Part shown: positions 42,101 to 50,785 of the stretch, piece after piece
Position numbering within the stretch: the first letter of the stretch is position 1
Layout of the letters: each line of letters starts with the position of its first letter
Assembly (NCBI RefSeq): GCF_022539315.1
Contig: NC_066336.1
Coordinates: forward strand, 5,584,600 to 5,648,599
Direction: 5' to 3'
DNA length: 64,000 bases
Source: Serinus canaria
Lineage: Eukaryota; Chordata; Aves; Passeriformes; Fringillidae
Translations under genes and position numbers: made by a program
The notes under the pieces: model-generated
Told to the model about the DNA's origin: nothing
What the model saw: only the letters and a program-made list of their open reading frames with translations
Database searches by the model: none

Positions 42101-44009
42101 TTTCACTCTGTGCATTATTCTGTGTTCTTTCACTCTGTGCATTACTCTGTGTTGTTTCACTCTGTGCATACTCTGTGTTCGTTTTCACTCTGTGCATTAC
42201 TCTGTGTTCATTTCACTCTGTGCATTACTCTGTGTTATTTCACTCTGTGCATTACTCTGTGTTTGTTTCACTCTGTGCATTACTCTGTGTTTATTTCACT
42301 CTGTGCATTACTCTGTGTTTATTTCACTCTGTGCATTACTCTGTGATTCTGTGTATTCACTCTGTGCATTACTCTGTGTTCTGATTTCACTCTGTGCATT
42401 ACTCTGTGTTTATTTCACTCTGTGCATTACTCTGTGTTCATTTCACTCTGTGCATTACTCTGTGTTCATTTCACTCTGTGCATTACTCTGTGTACTCTGT
42501 TTTGGTTTTCACTCTGTGCATACTCTGTGTTTATTTCACTCTGTGCATTACTCTGTGTTTATTTCACTCTGTGCATTACTCTGTGTTTATTTCACTCTGT
42601 GCATTACTCTGTGTTTATTTCACTCTGTGCATTACTCTGTGTTTATTCACTCTGTGCATTACTCTGTGTTTATTTCACTCTGTGCATTACTCTGTGTTCG
42701 TTTCACTCTGTGCATTACTCTGTGTTCGTTTCACTCTGTGCATTACTCTGTGTTTATTTCACTCTGTGCATTACTCTGTGTTTATTTCACTCTGTGCATT
42801 ACTCTGTGTTCATTTCACTCTGTGCATTACTCTGTGTTTATTTCACTCTGTGCATTACTCTGTGCTTTACTCTGTGTTTCTTTTACTCTGTGTTTATTTC
42901 ACTCTGTGCATTACTCTGTGTTTATTTCACTCTGTGCATTACTCTGTGTTTATTTCACTCTGTGCATTACTCTGTGTTTATTTCACTCTGTGCATTACTC
43001 TGTGTTTATTTTACTCTGTGCATTACTCTGTGTTCGTTTCACTCTGTGCATTACTCTGTGTTCGTTTCACTCTGTGCTTTACTCTGTGTTTGTTTCACTC
43101 TGTGCATTACTCTGTGTTTATTTCACTCTGTGCATTACTCTGTGTTTATTTCACTCTGTGCATTACTCTGTGTTTGTTTCACTCTGTGCATTACTCTGTG
43201 TTTATTTTACTCTGTGCATTACTCTGTGTTTATTTCACTCTGTGCATTACTCTGTGTTTATTTCACTCTGTGCATTACTCTGTGTTCGTTTCACTCTGTG
43301 CATTACTCTGTGTTCATTTCACTCTGTGCATTACTCTGTGTTTATTTCACTCTGTGCATTACTCTGTGTTTATTTCACTCTGTGCATTACTCTGTGTTCA
43401 TTTCACTCTGTGCATTACTCTGTGTTTATTTCACTCTGTGCATTACTCTGTGCTTTACTCTGTGTTTCTTTTACTCTGTGTTTATTTCACTCTGTGCATT
43501 ACTCTGTGTTTATTTCACTCTGTGCATTACTCTGTGTTTATTTCACTCTGTGCATTACTCTGTGTTTATTTCACTCTGTGCATTACTCTGTGTTTATTTT
43601 ACTCTGTGCATTACTCTGTGTTCGTTTCACTCTGTGCATTACTCTGTGTTCGTTTCACTCTGTGCTTTACTCTGTGTTTGTTTCACTCTGTGCATTACTC
43701 TGTGTTTATTTCACTCTGTGCATTACTCTGTGTTTATTTTACTCTGTGCATTACTCTGTGTTTATTTCACTCTGTGCATTACTCTGTGTTTATTTCACTC
43801 TGTGTTTATTTTACTCTGTGCACGTTCCCCCCAGTGCTTTACCCTGTCCCTGTGTGTGTCCCAGGCTGGCCCAGTCCAGGACCAACCCTCAGGATCTGGA
43901 CACGGGGCTGTCGGCCCAGGAGCTGCAGAGTGCCCAGGCTCTGTCCCCCGTGCACTGGAGCCAGCTGGAGCCCAGCCCAGCTGAGCAGGACGATCTCTTC
44001 ATGTTCTGA
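33105..44009 (+). CDS. LDLRAP1: LDL receptor adaptor protein 1 (ARH), complete coding sequence in 9 exons
   Basis: The nine exons join to 924 nt: 307 codons plus stop (human 308). This endocytic adaptor links FxNPxY-type tails of LDL-receptor family proteins to clathrin and AP-2. The N-terminus MDALKSAGRALLRSP is diagnostic. A PTB domain spans roughly residues 40-175 (LPENWTDTRETLLEGMLFSL through TVAQAFRLAFEFWQ). A clathrin box LLDLE is at residues 211-215. The AP-2 beta-appendage helix DEAFSRLAQSR (Phe258, Leu261, Arg265) spans the exon 8/9 junction, and the C-terminus ends EQDDLFMF. Splice phases are consistent throughout. The linker between the PTB domain and clathrin box (exon 6) differs most from human. 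Human loss of this gene causes autosomal recessive hypercholesterolaemia. Confidence 0.97.
33190..34352 (+). other. LDLRAP1: LDLRAP1 intron 1
   Basis: 1.2-kb intron, CpG-rich in its first half (continuation of the CpG island, pyrimidine-rich CCCCGTGTCCC runs near 33500), unique afterwards. Long frames here are compositional. Confidence 0.7.
34353..34495 (+). CDS. LDLRAP1: LDLRAP1 exon 2
   Basis: Acceptor CTGTGTCCCCAG|AG, donor CCACC|GTGAGT. 143 nt encode KLPENWTDTRETLLEGMLFS, LKYLGMTLVEQPKGEELSAA and AVKRIVAT, the start of the PTB domain. Phase 1 in, phase 0 out. Confidence 0.95.
34555..34680 (+). repeat. 24-bp tandem repeat, five copies
   Basis: Unit TTGCAGCTCCAGGGGAAATT followed by GGGG, nearly perfect, 60 bp after the exon 2 donor. 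It is in LDLRAP1 intron 2. Confidence 0.92.
35754..35866 (+). CDS. LDLRAP1: LDLRAP1 exon 3
   Basis: Acceptor CTCCCCAAG|GCA, donor TACAG|GTGGGT. 113 nt encode AKASGKKLQKVTLKVSPRGI and VLRDSRTNELIENISIY (PTB beta-strands). Phase 0 in, phase 2 out. Confidence 0.95.
36356..36470 (+). CDS. LDLRAP1: LDLRAP1 exon 4
   Basis: Acceptor GTTTTCCAG|G, donor AAAATG|GTCAGT. 115 nt encode ISYCTADKAHDKVFAYIAQS and SLECHAFLCPKRKM. Phase 2 in, phase 0 out. Just downstream (36480-36512) is a GGA-rich purine run. Confidence 0.95.
36480..36512 (+). repeat. (GGA)n purine tract after the exon 4 donor
   Basis: GGGGAGGAGGAGGAGGAGGA-type run starting 10 bp after the donor. Confidence 0.9.
36585..36850 (+). repeat. 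About 39-48-bp minisatellite in LDLRAP1 intron 4
   Basis: Copies of GGGCACAGACCCGGCTCTGG with GAAGGAGTTTGAGCCCGGCT, five to six units, degenerating at the 3' end. Confidence 0.92.
37780..38135. repeat. CAGTGATTGATCTCAGTGAT degenerate repeat upstream of exon 5
   Basis: About 25 degenerate 12-23-bp units of GATCTCAGTGATT and TTTCAGAGGTCTCA. It extends to within 20-30 bp of the exon 5 acceptor. Many copies contain TTTCAG or TCTCAG, i.e. acceptor-like words. Confidence 0.9.
38157..38229 (+). CDS. LDLRAP1: LDLRAP1 exon 5
   Basis: Acceptor TGTCCCCAG|GCC, donor GAAG|GTGAGT. 73 nt encode AQAVTLTVAQAFRLAFEFWQ and AAKE, the C-terminal PTB helix. Phase 0 in, phase 1 out. Confidence 0.95.
38335..38630 (-). 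mobile_element. Solo LTR-like fragment, minus orientation
   Basis: The reverse complement shares blocks with the LTR at 30770-31157: TTTGCCAGGATTT near its start, GGCCAATCCCAGCCAGCTGG, and an AT-rich CATATATCACAAAATAATCA block followed by GCCTTCTGAAACACGGAGTC. Diverged and possibly truncated. It is in LDLRAP1 intron 5. Confidence 0.6.
38778..38861 (+). CDS. LDLRAP1: LDLRAP1 exon 6
   Basis: Acceptor CCTTCTGCAG|AG, donor ACAG|GTGAGT. 84 nt encode EKEKRERSILAAEGTSSPSS and GAPAHPVT. The KEKR start matches human; the rest is a divergent Ser/Ala/Pro linker. Phase 1 in and out. Confidence 0.9.
38925..39150 (+). repeat. 20-bp minisatellite, about ten copies
   Basis: Unit GGGGATGTCCCTGGGGGATT, very homogeneous, in LDLRAP1 intron 6 starting about 65 bp after the exon 6 donor. 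Confidence 0.95.
39527..39657 (+). CDS. LDLRAP1: LDLRAP1 exon 7 (clathrin box)
   Basis: 131 nt, donor GAGTGG|GTAAGG. Encodes NLLDLEEPGRSPL (clathrin box LLDLE) and a Ser/Asn linker to NNNVEW. The acceptor is CCACAG|CAGCAG|CC, three tandem NAG words, so use of the second or third would remove one or two Ala residues. Phase 1 in, phase 0 out. Confidence 0.93.
40000..40200 (+). mobile_element. Probable CR1 3'-end fragment
   Basis: GGCCCTGGCACAGGTGCCCA, CCTGGCAGTGCCCCAGGCCA, then GGGATGGATTTAAGGGATTT and CCCCCAAACCCTTCCATGGC, resembling the CR1 3' end as in the fragment at 48296-48440. It is in LDLRAP1 intron 7. Confidence 0.5.
40645..40870 (+). repeat. 69-bp tandem repeat, three copies
   Basis: Unit GGGGGGCATTTCCAGCCCTG, TGCTGCCCCCCTGGATGGGG, CTGGGGCAGGCTCAGCCCCT. 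Starts near 40655, 40723 and 40793. It is in LDLRAP1 intron 7. Confidence 0.92.
41054..41088 (+). CDS. LDLRAP1: LDLRAP1 exon 8 (35-nt microexon)
   Basis: Acceptor CTCTTCACAAAG|GAG, donor CAAG|GTAATT. Encodes EMDDGLDEAFS, the N-terminal half of the AP-2 beta-appendage-binding helix. Phase 0 in, phase 2 out. Supported by exact conservation of DDGLDEAFS with human. Confidence 0.93.
41578..41613 (+). repeat. (CCT)n microsatellite
   Basis: About 11 perfect TCC units, in LDLRAP1 intron 8. Confidence 0.95.
41685..43832. repeat. 28-bp satellite-like array with a 588-bp higher-order repeat, LDLRAP1 intron 8
   Basis: About 70 units of TGCATTACTCTGTGTTTATT followed by TCACTCTG (28 bp), with TTCG, TTCA, TTTG, CTTTAC and TTTTAC variants. 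The 5' 300-500 bp are irregular, with short deletions. Two blocks containing the marker variant CTTTACTCTGTGTTTCTTTT are offset by exactly 588 bp (markers at 42865 and 43453), i.e. 21 units, and match over more than 200 bp. The unit has no stop word in any plus frame, so three overlapping frames stay open for 500-855 residues. These are not genes. The array ends about 30 bp before the exon 9 acceptor. Confidence 0.97.
43865..44009 (+). CDS. LDLRAP1: LDLRAP1 exon 9 (last coding exon)
   Basis: Acceptor GTGTCCCAG|G. 145 nt including TGA at 44007-44009. Encodes LAQSRTNPQDLDTGLSAQEL, SPVHWSQLEPSPAEQ and the end DDLFMF (human DDLFSF). Leu261 and Arg265 complete the AP-2-binding helix. Phase 2 in. 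Confidence 0.95.
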
Positions 44010-46018
44010 GGGCAGAGAAGACCCCTGGGAGCCCTGCCTGGATGCTGCTGGGAGCAGGGACCTGCCCAGGGTGCCACAGCCCAGTTCAGACCAAAGCTTC
44101 AGACACCTGCCGTGGGTTTTTGTACCTTGCTTTCACCTAAACCACAGGATGCTCTGGGACATCTTTACTCACAGTTTACAAGTGCTCCTGGGAGGTGTGG
44201 AGAGCACCTGCAGGGCCTGGGCACCCCCAGAGCCCCCTGGAGCATCCCCAGGCCAGGCTGGATGCAGGCACAGCTCTGTGTCCCTGCTCCAGCCAGCCTG
44301 GCCAGCACAGCACCTGCCTGGCCTGGGAGGGGACCTGCAGCAGCTGCTGAGGCTGGAATGCAGGAGGGAGCAGAGCTGGTGCTTTGTGCAGGGTCTGTGG
44401 CACCCTCACAGCTGTCACTCGCTCTGTGGCTCCCAGCTCCTTTCTAACCCAAAGACTTTTTTAACTCACAGGAGTTTTGCACTTTAGAACTCGAACTGAG
44501 AGCAGTGGTCAGGATTGTCGGGGTGAGCAGTGCCTGGCAGCTCTCCTCAGAAGCTGTTTACCCAAAAAGAGCCACCCTGGCAGTGCTGCAGCTCTGGCTC
44601 CCAGCTGACCCCACCTCTGATGGCACTGCAGGTCCCAAAGCTCCACAGCAGCTTTAAGAGCAAAGCCACCAGGGAGGAAGGGTTTGTGTGCTGATTCCTG
44701 CTGGCAAGGGCAGCTGGGAGGAGCAGCAGGACCACAGATCCACCTTCCCAGCCTGGCCCAGCAGGTTTGCCTGGCCAGGAGCTGCTCCTGCCCCAAAGGC
44801 AGGTGGCTGTTGCCCCGTGGATGGGATGGGGTCAGGCAGGAGCAGGACCTGGCTGCCCAGTGGTGCTCCCACCCTTCTCCCTGACAGCTCCCAGGGGGCT
44901 CAGGAAGCTCCATCTTCCCCTGGGACTGAAAAGCAGCCATGGAGATACAGCTTGTGCTGACTAAAGATTGGGTTTAACCATCCTAAACACTCTCACTGAC
45001 ACTGGCAGTGTTCGTGGCCTTATGTGAAGTGTACTAATCTGTTTTATAGATTTGGAACTTGGGTTTGAAGCACTAATTCATTCCCCAGATAGCTCTTTAG
45101 AACTCCCTTAGAACTGCTCACAGAAAGGAGAAAACCCCTCAGTCAGCTGGAAGGATTCATTAGGAAGCAGCTGAGTGGCTCTGCCTTGGATTTATTTTTC
45201 TCCCCCCAAGTGTGAGGAGGTGTTGAGGACTCGTGGAGCTGACTCAGCAGGGCTCTGATGGAACCTGGGCTCTGTGGGCTCTGCAGAGTGGGGTCAGAGC
45301 AGTGCCACATCCTGGAAGGGCTGTGCCTGGAGTGCCTCACTCCTGGGATGTGTGAGGGACACATCCTGCTCTGCCTGGAGCCTGGGATGTGTGAGGGACA
45401 CATCCTGCTCTCCTGGAGCCTGGGATGTGTGAGGGACACATCCTGCTCTGCCTGGAGCCTGGGATGTGTGAGGGACACATCCTGCTCTGCCCTGGAACCT
45501 GGGATGTGTGAGGGACACATCCTGCTCTGCTCTGGAGCCTGGGATGTGTGAGGGACACATCCTGCTCTGCCTGGGGCCTGGGATGTGTGAGGGACACATC
45601 CTGCTCTGCTTGGAGCCTGGGATGTGTGAGGGACACATCCTGCTCTCCAGGAGCCTGGGATGTGTGAGGGACACATCCTGCTCTGCTCTGGGGCCTGGGA
45701 TGTGTGAGGGACACATCCTGCTCTCCAGGAGCCTGGGATGTGTGAGGGACACATCCTGCTCTCCAGGAGCCTGGGATGTGTGAGGGACACATCCTGCTCT
45801 GCCCTGGAGCCTGGGATGTGTGAGGGACACATCCTGCTCTCCAGGAGCCTGGGATGGAGTGTGAGCATTCCCCTGAGCACTGACCTCTCTCCTTTCCTGG
45901 AGCAGCACATTCACAACACTATCTATGTGTGTCCAGAGTGGTTTTTTTTGTTTTGTTTTGTTTTGTTTTTTTAAGAAAACCTGATGCTGTAAAGAATAAA
46001 AACTGCCATATTTTGGAG
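44010..46018 (+). other. LDLRAP1: LDLRAP1 3'UTR
   Basis: About 2 kb of non-coding sequence ending in AATAAA at 45995-46000, preceded by a GTTTT-rich run (45937-45970). The minisatellite at 45344-45860 would be transcribed if this signal is used. No other clear AATAAA was seen between the stop codon and this one. Confidence 0.6.
45344..45860. repeat. 40-bp minisatellite with internal palindrome, about 13 copies
   Basis: Unit CCTGGGATGTGTGAGGGACA followed by CATCCTGCTCTGCCTGGAG, 38-41 bp. GATGTGT and ACACATC flank GAGGG in every copy, forming a 7-bp-stem hairpin. Frames through it on either strand are artefacts. Confidence 0.95.
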
Positions 46019-47740
46019 GCTCTCTGCTGGGTGACTTTATTTCCCCTGTGGTTCTTGTGGTAGCTTTTGTGTCTGGGTGGTGCCTGGGTTCTGCCTGGCC
46101 CTGCTGCATGGCAGGATGTGGTCAGAAAGGTCCTGGGGGTGATGCCAAGGGGGCTCAGCTGGACTCTGCCCCCAGGGGCTGCTGTGGGACACAGGGGTGG
46201 CACAGAGGGACACAGGACCTGTCCCTGTGTGGCTGCTTTGGCCTCCAGGTGAGGCTGTGAGGAGGGGGGCAAAGAGGGAGGTGGAAGCTTCAGGCTCAGC
46301 TGCAGATGAAGAGCAACATCAAACCCCAAAGCTCCTCAGTGGCAGTTTCTGAGTCCCAAAGTGCTTTTCTCTCTTTGTGCAGCTGATGGTGGCCAGAGAG
46401 AGCCCAGCACAGCCCTGGGTGCTCGGCCCTGCTGCCCCCACCTTGGCTGGGAGGCACCTGGAGAATGGAATCAGCCCCTCTGGGGTGCTGACACACAGAC
46501 CTGCTCCCTCAGCAGAGCCACCTCCCCTGCCTGCTGCTGGCACAAATAAACCCACCAGGAGCTCCTTCCCAGCTGGATCTGCCTGTTCCAGGCTGAGCTG
46601 TCCCAGCTGATGGGGGCTGAGCCCTCGTGCAGAACTGATGGCCCTGCTGAGGAACACGCTGATCCCTCAGCTCTGATGTGATCCCTCAGCTCTTTCTAGC
46701 TGCCACTTTGGGAACTTCCAGAATCCATTCCCTGTTTTAGCTGCCAGTGAAGGAACTTCCAGCATCCATTCCCTTCCCCTGCGAGGGAGGGCAGGAGGAA
46801 TTCACTGCTGAATTCACTGCTGAGAGGTGGCACGTGCCAGTGTCACTGCCCTGCTCCCAGGGTGACATCCCAGTGTCACATCCCAGTTCCCAGTGTCCCA
46901 TCCCCACTCCCAGTGTCACAACCCTATTCCCAGTGTCCCATCACCTCTCTCAGTGTCACACCCTCATTCCCAGTGTCCCATCACCTCTCTCAGTGTCACA
47001 CCCTCAGTCCCAGTGTCCCATCCCCTCTCCCAGTGTCACACCCTCACTCCCAGTGTCCCATCCCAGTGTCCCATCCCCTCTCCCAGTGTCCCATCCCAAT
47101 GTCCCATGCCCTCTCCCAGCTGTCACCAAGCCCTGCCTCGATCACAGCCACGAGCCCCAGCTCTAATTAATGGAATAAATGAGCAAAGACTGGAATCTGC
47201 TCCCAGTGCCAATTTTATCCCTTCTCCAGCGCTGTCACAGCCCCAGTGAAACTGACAGCAAGGAATCAAACAGTTGCGTCTCTGGCATTTTTTATTACTT
47301 TTAATGTGCTTTTTTTTCTGGTGAGTTACTGGAAATTTAAATTATAATGGTATGCTTCACTTAAAGAAAGTATCCATAGCAACAGGAACGTCTAAATTAT
47401 TGCAGGCTGATCACTTCCCTGCTGGAGTCACATCTCACTCCTTTCACAGGCACTCCCAGAGGTGCAGCATTTTAATAGACTTTTTTTTTTTTACCTTTTT
47501 TTTGCAAATAAACAAGAGAATACAAAGCACTTTCTCCATCAGTGCAATAGCTACAGAGAGATCCAAAGGGAACAAGTGCCAGCTCACTTTGCTACCCAGC
47601 CAGGAGGGGCTCCAGCCTTGCTCTGGAGTCAGAGACTCTCCTCTGAGTCAGGGGTCATTCCCTGTGAAACTGGGGGATTTCTGGATTTCTGTCCACTGCA
47701 GCTGCTGGGAATTCTCCTGGACCAGGAGAAAGCAGCACGG
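46019..47740 (+). other. Intergenic sequence after LDLRAP1
   Basis: Unique DNA apart from the TCCCAGTGTCCCATC repeat listed separately and a poly-T tract near 47481. No gene recognised. Confidence 0.5.
46860..47120. repeat. TCCCAGTGTCCCATCCC / TCTCAGTGTCACACCCTC minisatellite
   Basis: About 14 degenerate 17-18-bp units alternating two forms (TGTCCCATC and TGTCACACC). Confidence 0.92.
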
Positions 47741-47746
47741 GATGAT

Positions 47747-48151
47747 TGTCACAGTCAGATTTTCTGGGAACAATCCCTTCACCCAGGATTTTTCTCCTGG
47801 GAGGCTGAGGAGCCTCAGAGAAAAAGGAAAACAATAATTATCTGACTTAGCCCTCCTGTGTTGTGCTGCTTTGGAATGTGTTTGGGGATTGTTTACCCAC
47901 AGGTGATTGTTCCATTGGTTTCATGTGAGTTGTTTTGGCTTAATGACCAGTCAGGGCCAAGCTGTGTCAGGACTCTGGAGAGAGTCAGGAGTTTTCATTA
48001 TCATCTTTTCAGCCTTCTGTATCCTTTAGTACAGTTTAGTTTCGTATTCTTTAATATAATATAGTATCATGAAACAATAAATTAACCTTCTGAGAACAGG
48101 GAGTCAGGTTCATCATTCCTGCCTTCATGGGGGCACCCTGCAAATACAACA
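47747..48151 (+). mobile_element. Solo LTR with possible 6-bp target duplication
   Basis: Starts TGTCACAGTCAGATTTTCTG and ends AAATACAACA. Contains CACCCAGGATTTTTCTCCTG, CACAGGTGATTGTTCCATTG, AGTTGTTTTGGCTTAATGAC and an AT-rich ATATAATATAGTATCATGAA block. Related to the LTR at 20319-20740. Flanks GATGAT (47741-47746) and GAAGAT (48152-48157) are five of six identical, consistent with an ERV2/ERVK-type 6-bp duplication. No retroviral genes remain. Confidence 0.75.
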
Positions 48152-48295
48152 GAAGATCACTGAGCCTGCAGCATCAGAACATCCTTGTCTGATTCTCAGC
48201 TGGGTTTATTGGGTTCATTTCTGTTCTATTCCTTCCAAATTCCTGCTTGCCAGGACACAGGGGAATGGGTGAAAGCTCATTAGATGAAATATGAG

Positions 48296-48440
48296 GGAGA
48301 AACCCCTCAGCCCCTGGGTGCCTGGCAGTGCCCCAGGCCAGGCTGGAGCACCCTGGGACAGTGGGAGGTGTCCCTGCCCACCCAGGGCTGGGAATGAGAT
48401 GATTTTTAAGGTCCTTTCCCACCCCAACCATTCCATGAGC
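48296..48440 (+). mobile_element. CR1 LINE 3'-end fragment
   Basis: CTGGCAGTGCCCCAGGCCAG, GGGACAGTGGGAGGTGTCCC, GGAATGAGATGATTTTTAAG, then GTCCTTTCCCACCCCAACCA and TTCCATGA: the canonical CR1 3' sequence order. Confidence 0.75.
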
Positions 48441-50394
48441 CCCAGAAAAAAACAACTTCAGCAGCTGCCTGACATTTGAAAGGCAATGGGGGAGAGCACA
48501 CCCAGGTGTTTTGCTCCCACCACTGCTGAATTTGGGCTGGAGCAGTCCCAGCTTTCCACTTCTAAAAAATTCCCTCACTTGAAGCCCGAGTGCTGCACGC
48601 TCTGAGTGCCACACGTGAGAAACCAACTGGCTGGGAGAAACAGAACTGCTGGTTTTTCTATTCCAATCTCAATTATAGGAATCAAATGCGTCATGTGGAT
48701 CAATAGTAGGGTGAGATTGCTCAGCCAGAAAGAGTTCAGATATAAAAAGCTGCAGCTGAGAGGCTTCCTGTAAGCTCATGTTTTATTGCAAGTGAAATGG
48801 TGACAGTGAGCAGTGCCTGCAGTGTCCCCTGGCCAGCTCAGGGGGAGAGCAGAGCTTTCCTCAGTGTCCTGTGAGTAGGAGCAGGAACCTGAGCCCAGGC
48901 AGATCTGATCCTGCCCAGGAGCAGCAGGGATCTGCCTTGGATGTCCTTTGGTTCCCCTGCCCTGTGGAGCACTGCCAGGTCATCATGTCCTGCAATTCCT
49001 GCAGCCCTGACTGCAGAGAACCTGCAAACTGCAGGGCAAGGAGGCAGCCTGGAGATCCATGAAATATTTCTGATCACTTAATCCTGCCTAGGACAAGAGC
49101 TGGTGTGCAGGGAAGTGGCTGTGGCTCGGCCAGCCCAAAGGAAAACGTTAAAAAAGCAGGAAAAGGTGTCCGAATTCTTTGGGTGATGGGGTTTGTTTGG
49201 AAGGGAGGCTGGAGGAGGCTCCATGCCCACGGAAAAGGAAGGCTGCAGGTTTTGGGGTGGTCAGGGTGACAGCAGGGAGCAGTGACAGGAGCCAGGGGCA
49301 TCTTCTGTCAGCACCTCTCAGACCAACTTGGCTTCAGGTGTGAGTTAAAAACAGAGCACAGGAGGTGGGTGGTGGAAGAGGGATGAGAACGATGCAAAAA
49401 ATCTGCAGGACCTGCAGATCCAGCTCAGGTTTGGGAATCTCAGCTCCTGTGAAATCACCTGCTCATAAAGGGCCTGGAACAGGAACCTGTAATTTCGTGG
49501 TTGGTGCAGGAGCCAGGGGATGATCCAGCTGACTCTGGCAGAGCTTTATTGGAGCTCTGGTCCAGCTGGAGTCAGGGATTTTTACTGAGCATGGATCACC
49601 AGGAGCTCCCAGCCCTGCCCTGCAGAGCCAGGCACAGAGCTGGGGCTGGCACAGGCTCAGCTCCCTCCCAGCTGTTCCACATCAGCTCAGGTCTCCCTGG
49701 CCACAGCTGGAGCCTCAGCTCCCCCAGATCCACCTTCCCACCCCTCAGAGGAGCCAGATAAATCCCAAAGCCAGGGCTGCAAGCTCTGGGGAGGATCTGT
49801 CTTCTGTGGTGTGTTTGTGGGATGGGGCTGTGCTGGGAATTTGCTTCTTGAGTGGGGCCAGGTTTGATCCTTGGCATTTATGCTTGAGGCTTTGATGGAT
49901 CCTGAGACCCATCAACTGAGAGTTTGGGGGTCAGTGGCTTGGCCAAATGCGATTGTGTGTGGAAAGAGCCAGTGCTGGGCAGGCAGGAGCTTTGCTTTCA
50001 GGGCATGTCAGAGGCTGGACTTTGTTTTTTCATGCTGGTTAAACACGGTGACCCAGCCGGCAGCTGGTGGTGTATATCAAGATTAAATTGGGGAAGGTCT
50101 GGCAGAATCTGGGTCACCTGCTCCTCTGTGGTCTCCCGTTTATATTTCGAGCAGGGCTGACTCACGTCTGCGGAATGCCATGGGAGAAGTGGGAGCGCTC
50201 CTGGAGCAGTAATTCACGGGCAGGAACGGTGGAGCCCTGACAGGAGAGGCTCGGCTGCCTCACCGGCTGTGCATCACCTCGCTTCCCCTGCCCTGGGAGT
50301 TCCGCTCTTCCATCGGCCAGGAGAGGAGCGAGGGCTCCGAGCCCGAGCAGCCCCGGCCGGAGCGGCTCCCGGCCAGGGAGAGCTCCGTGCCCAT
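48441..50394 (+). other. Intergenic unique DNA
   Basis: No gene, RNA or transposon recognised. Small frames here have no recognisable products. Confidence 0.5.
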
Positions 50395-50785
50395 CTGAGA
50401 GCCCCGGGCAGGGAGAGCTCCGTGCCCCTCTGAGAGCCCCGGGCAGGGAGAGCTCCGTGCCCCTCTGAGAGCCCCGGGCAGGGAGAGCTCCGTGCCCCTC
50501 TGAGAGCCCCGGGCAGGGAGAGCTCCGTGCCCATCTGAGAGCCCCGGGCAGGGAGAGCTCCGTGCCCCTCTGAGAGCCCCGGGCAGGGAGAGCTCCGTGC
50601 CCCTCTGAGAGCCCCGGGCAGGGAGAGCCCCGGGCAGGGAGAGCTCCGTGCCCCTCTGAGAGCTCCGTGCCCCTCTGAGAGCTCCGTGCCCATCTGAGAG
50701 CCCCGGGCAGGGAGAGCTCCGTGCCCATCTGAGAGCCCCGTGCCCATCTGAGAGCCCCGGGCAGGGAGAGCTCCGTGCTCCAGCT
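50395..50785. repeat. About 36-bp CpG-containing minisatellite, 11 copies
   Basis: Unit GAGAGCCCCGGGCAGGGAGA followed by GCTCCGTGCCCCTCT or ...CCATCT, with partial subunit duplications near 50620-50700. Minus-strand frames of about 190-205 residues are artefacts. Confidence 0.95.

Noticed and set aside
41685..43832. CRISPR-like array
   Set aside because: Units are directly adjacent without unique spacers and the DNA is a vertebrate intron. This is a tandem repeat, not CRISPR. The same applies to the other arrays in the window.
45143..46109. Minus frames of 255-271 residues with CPSHIPGS-type repeats
   Set aside because: Translation of the 40-bp 3'UTR minisatellite, antisense to LDLRAP1.
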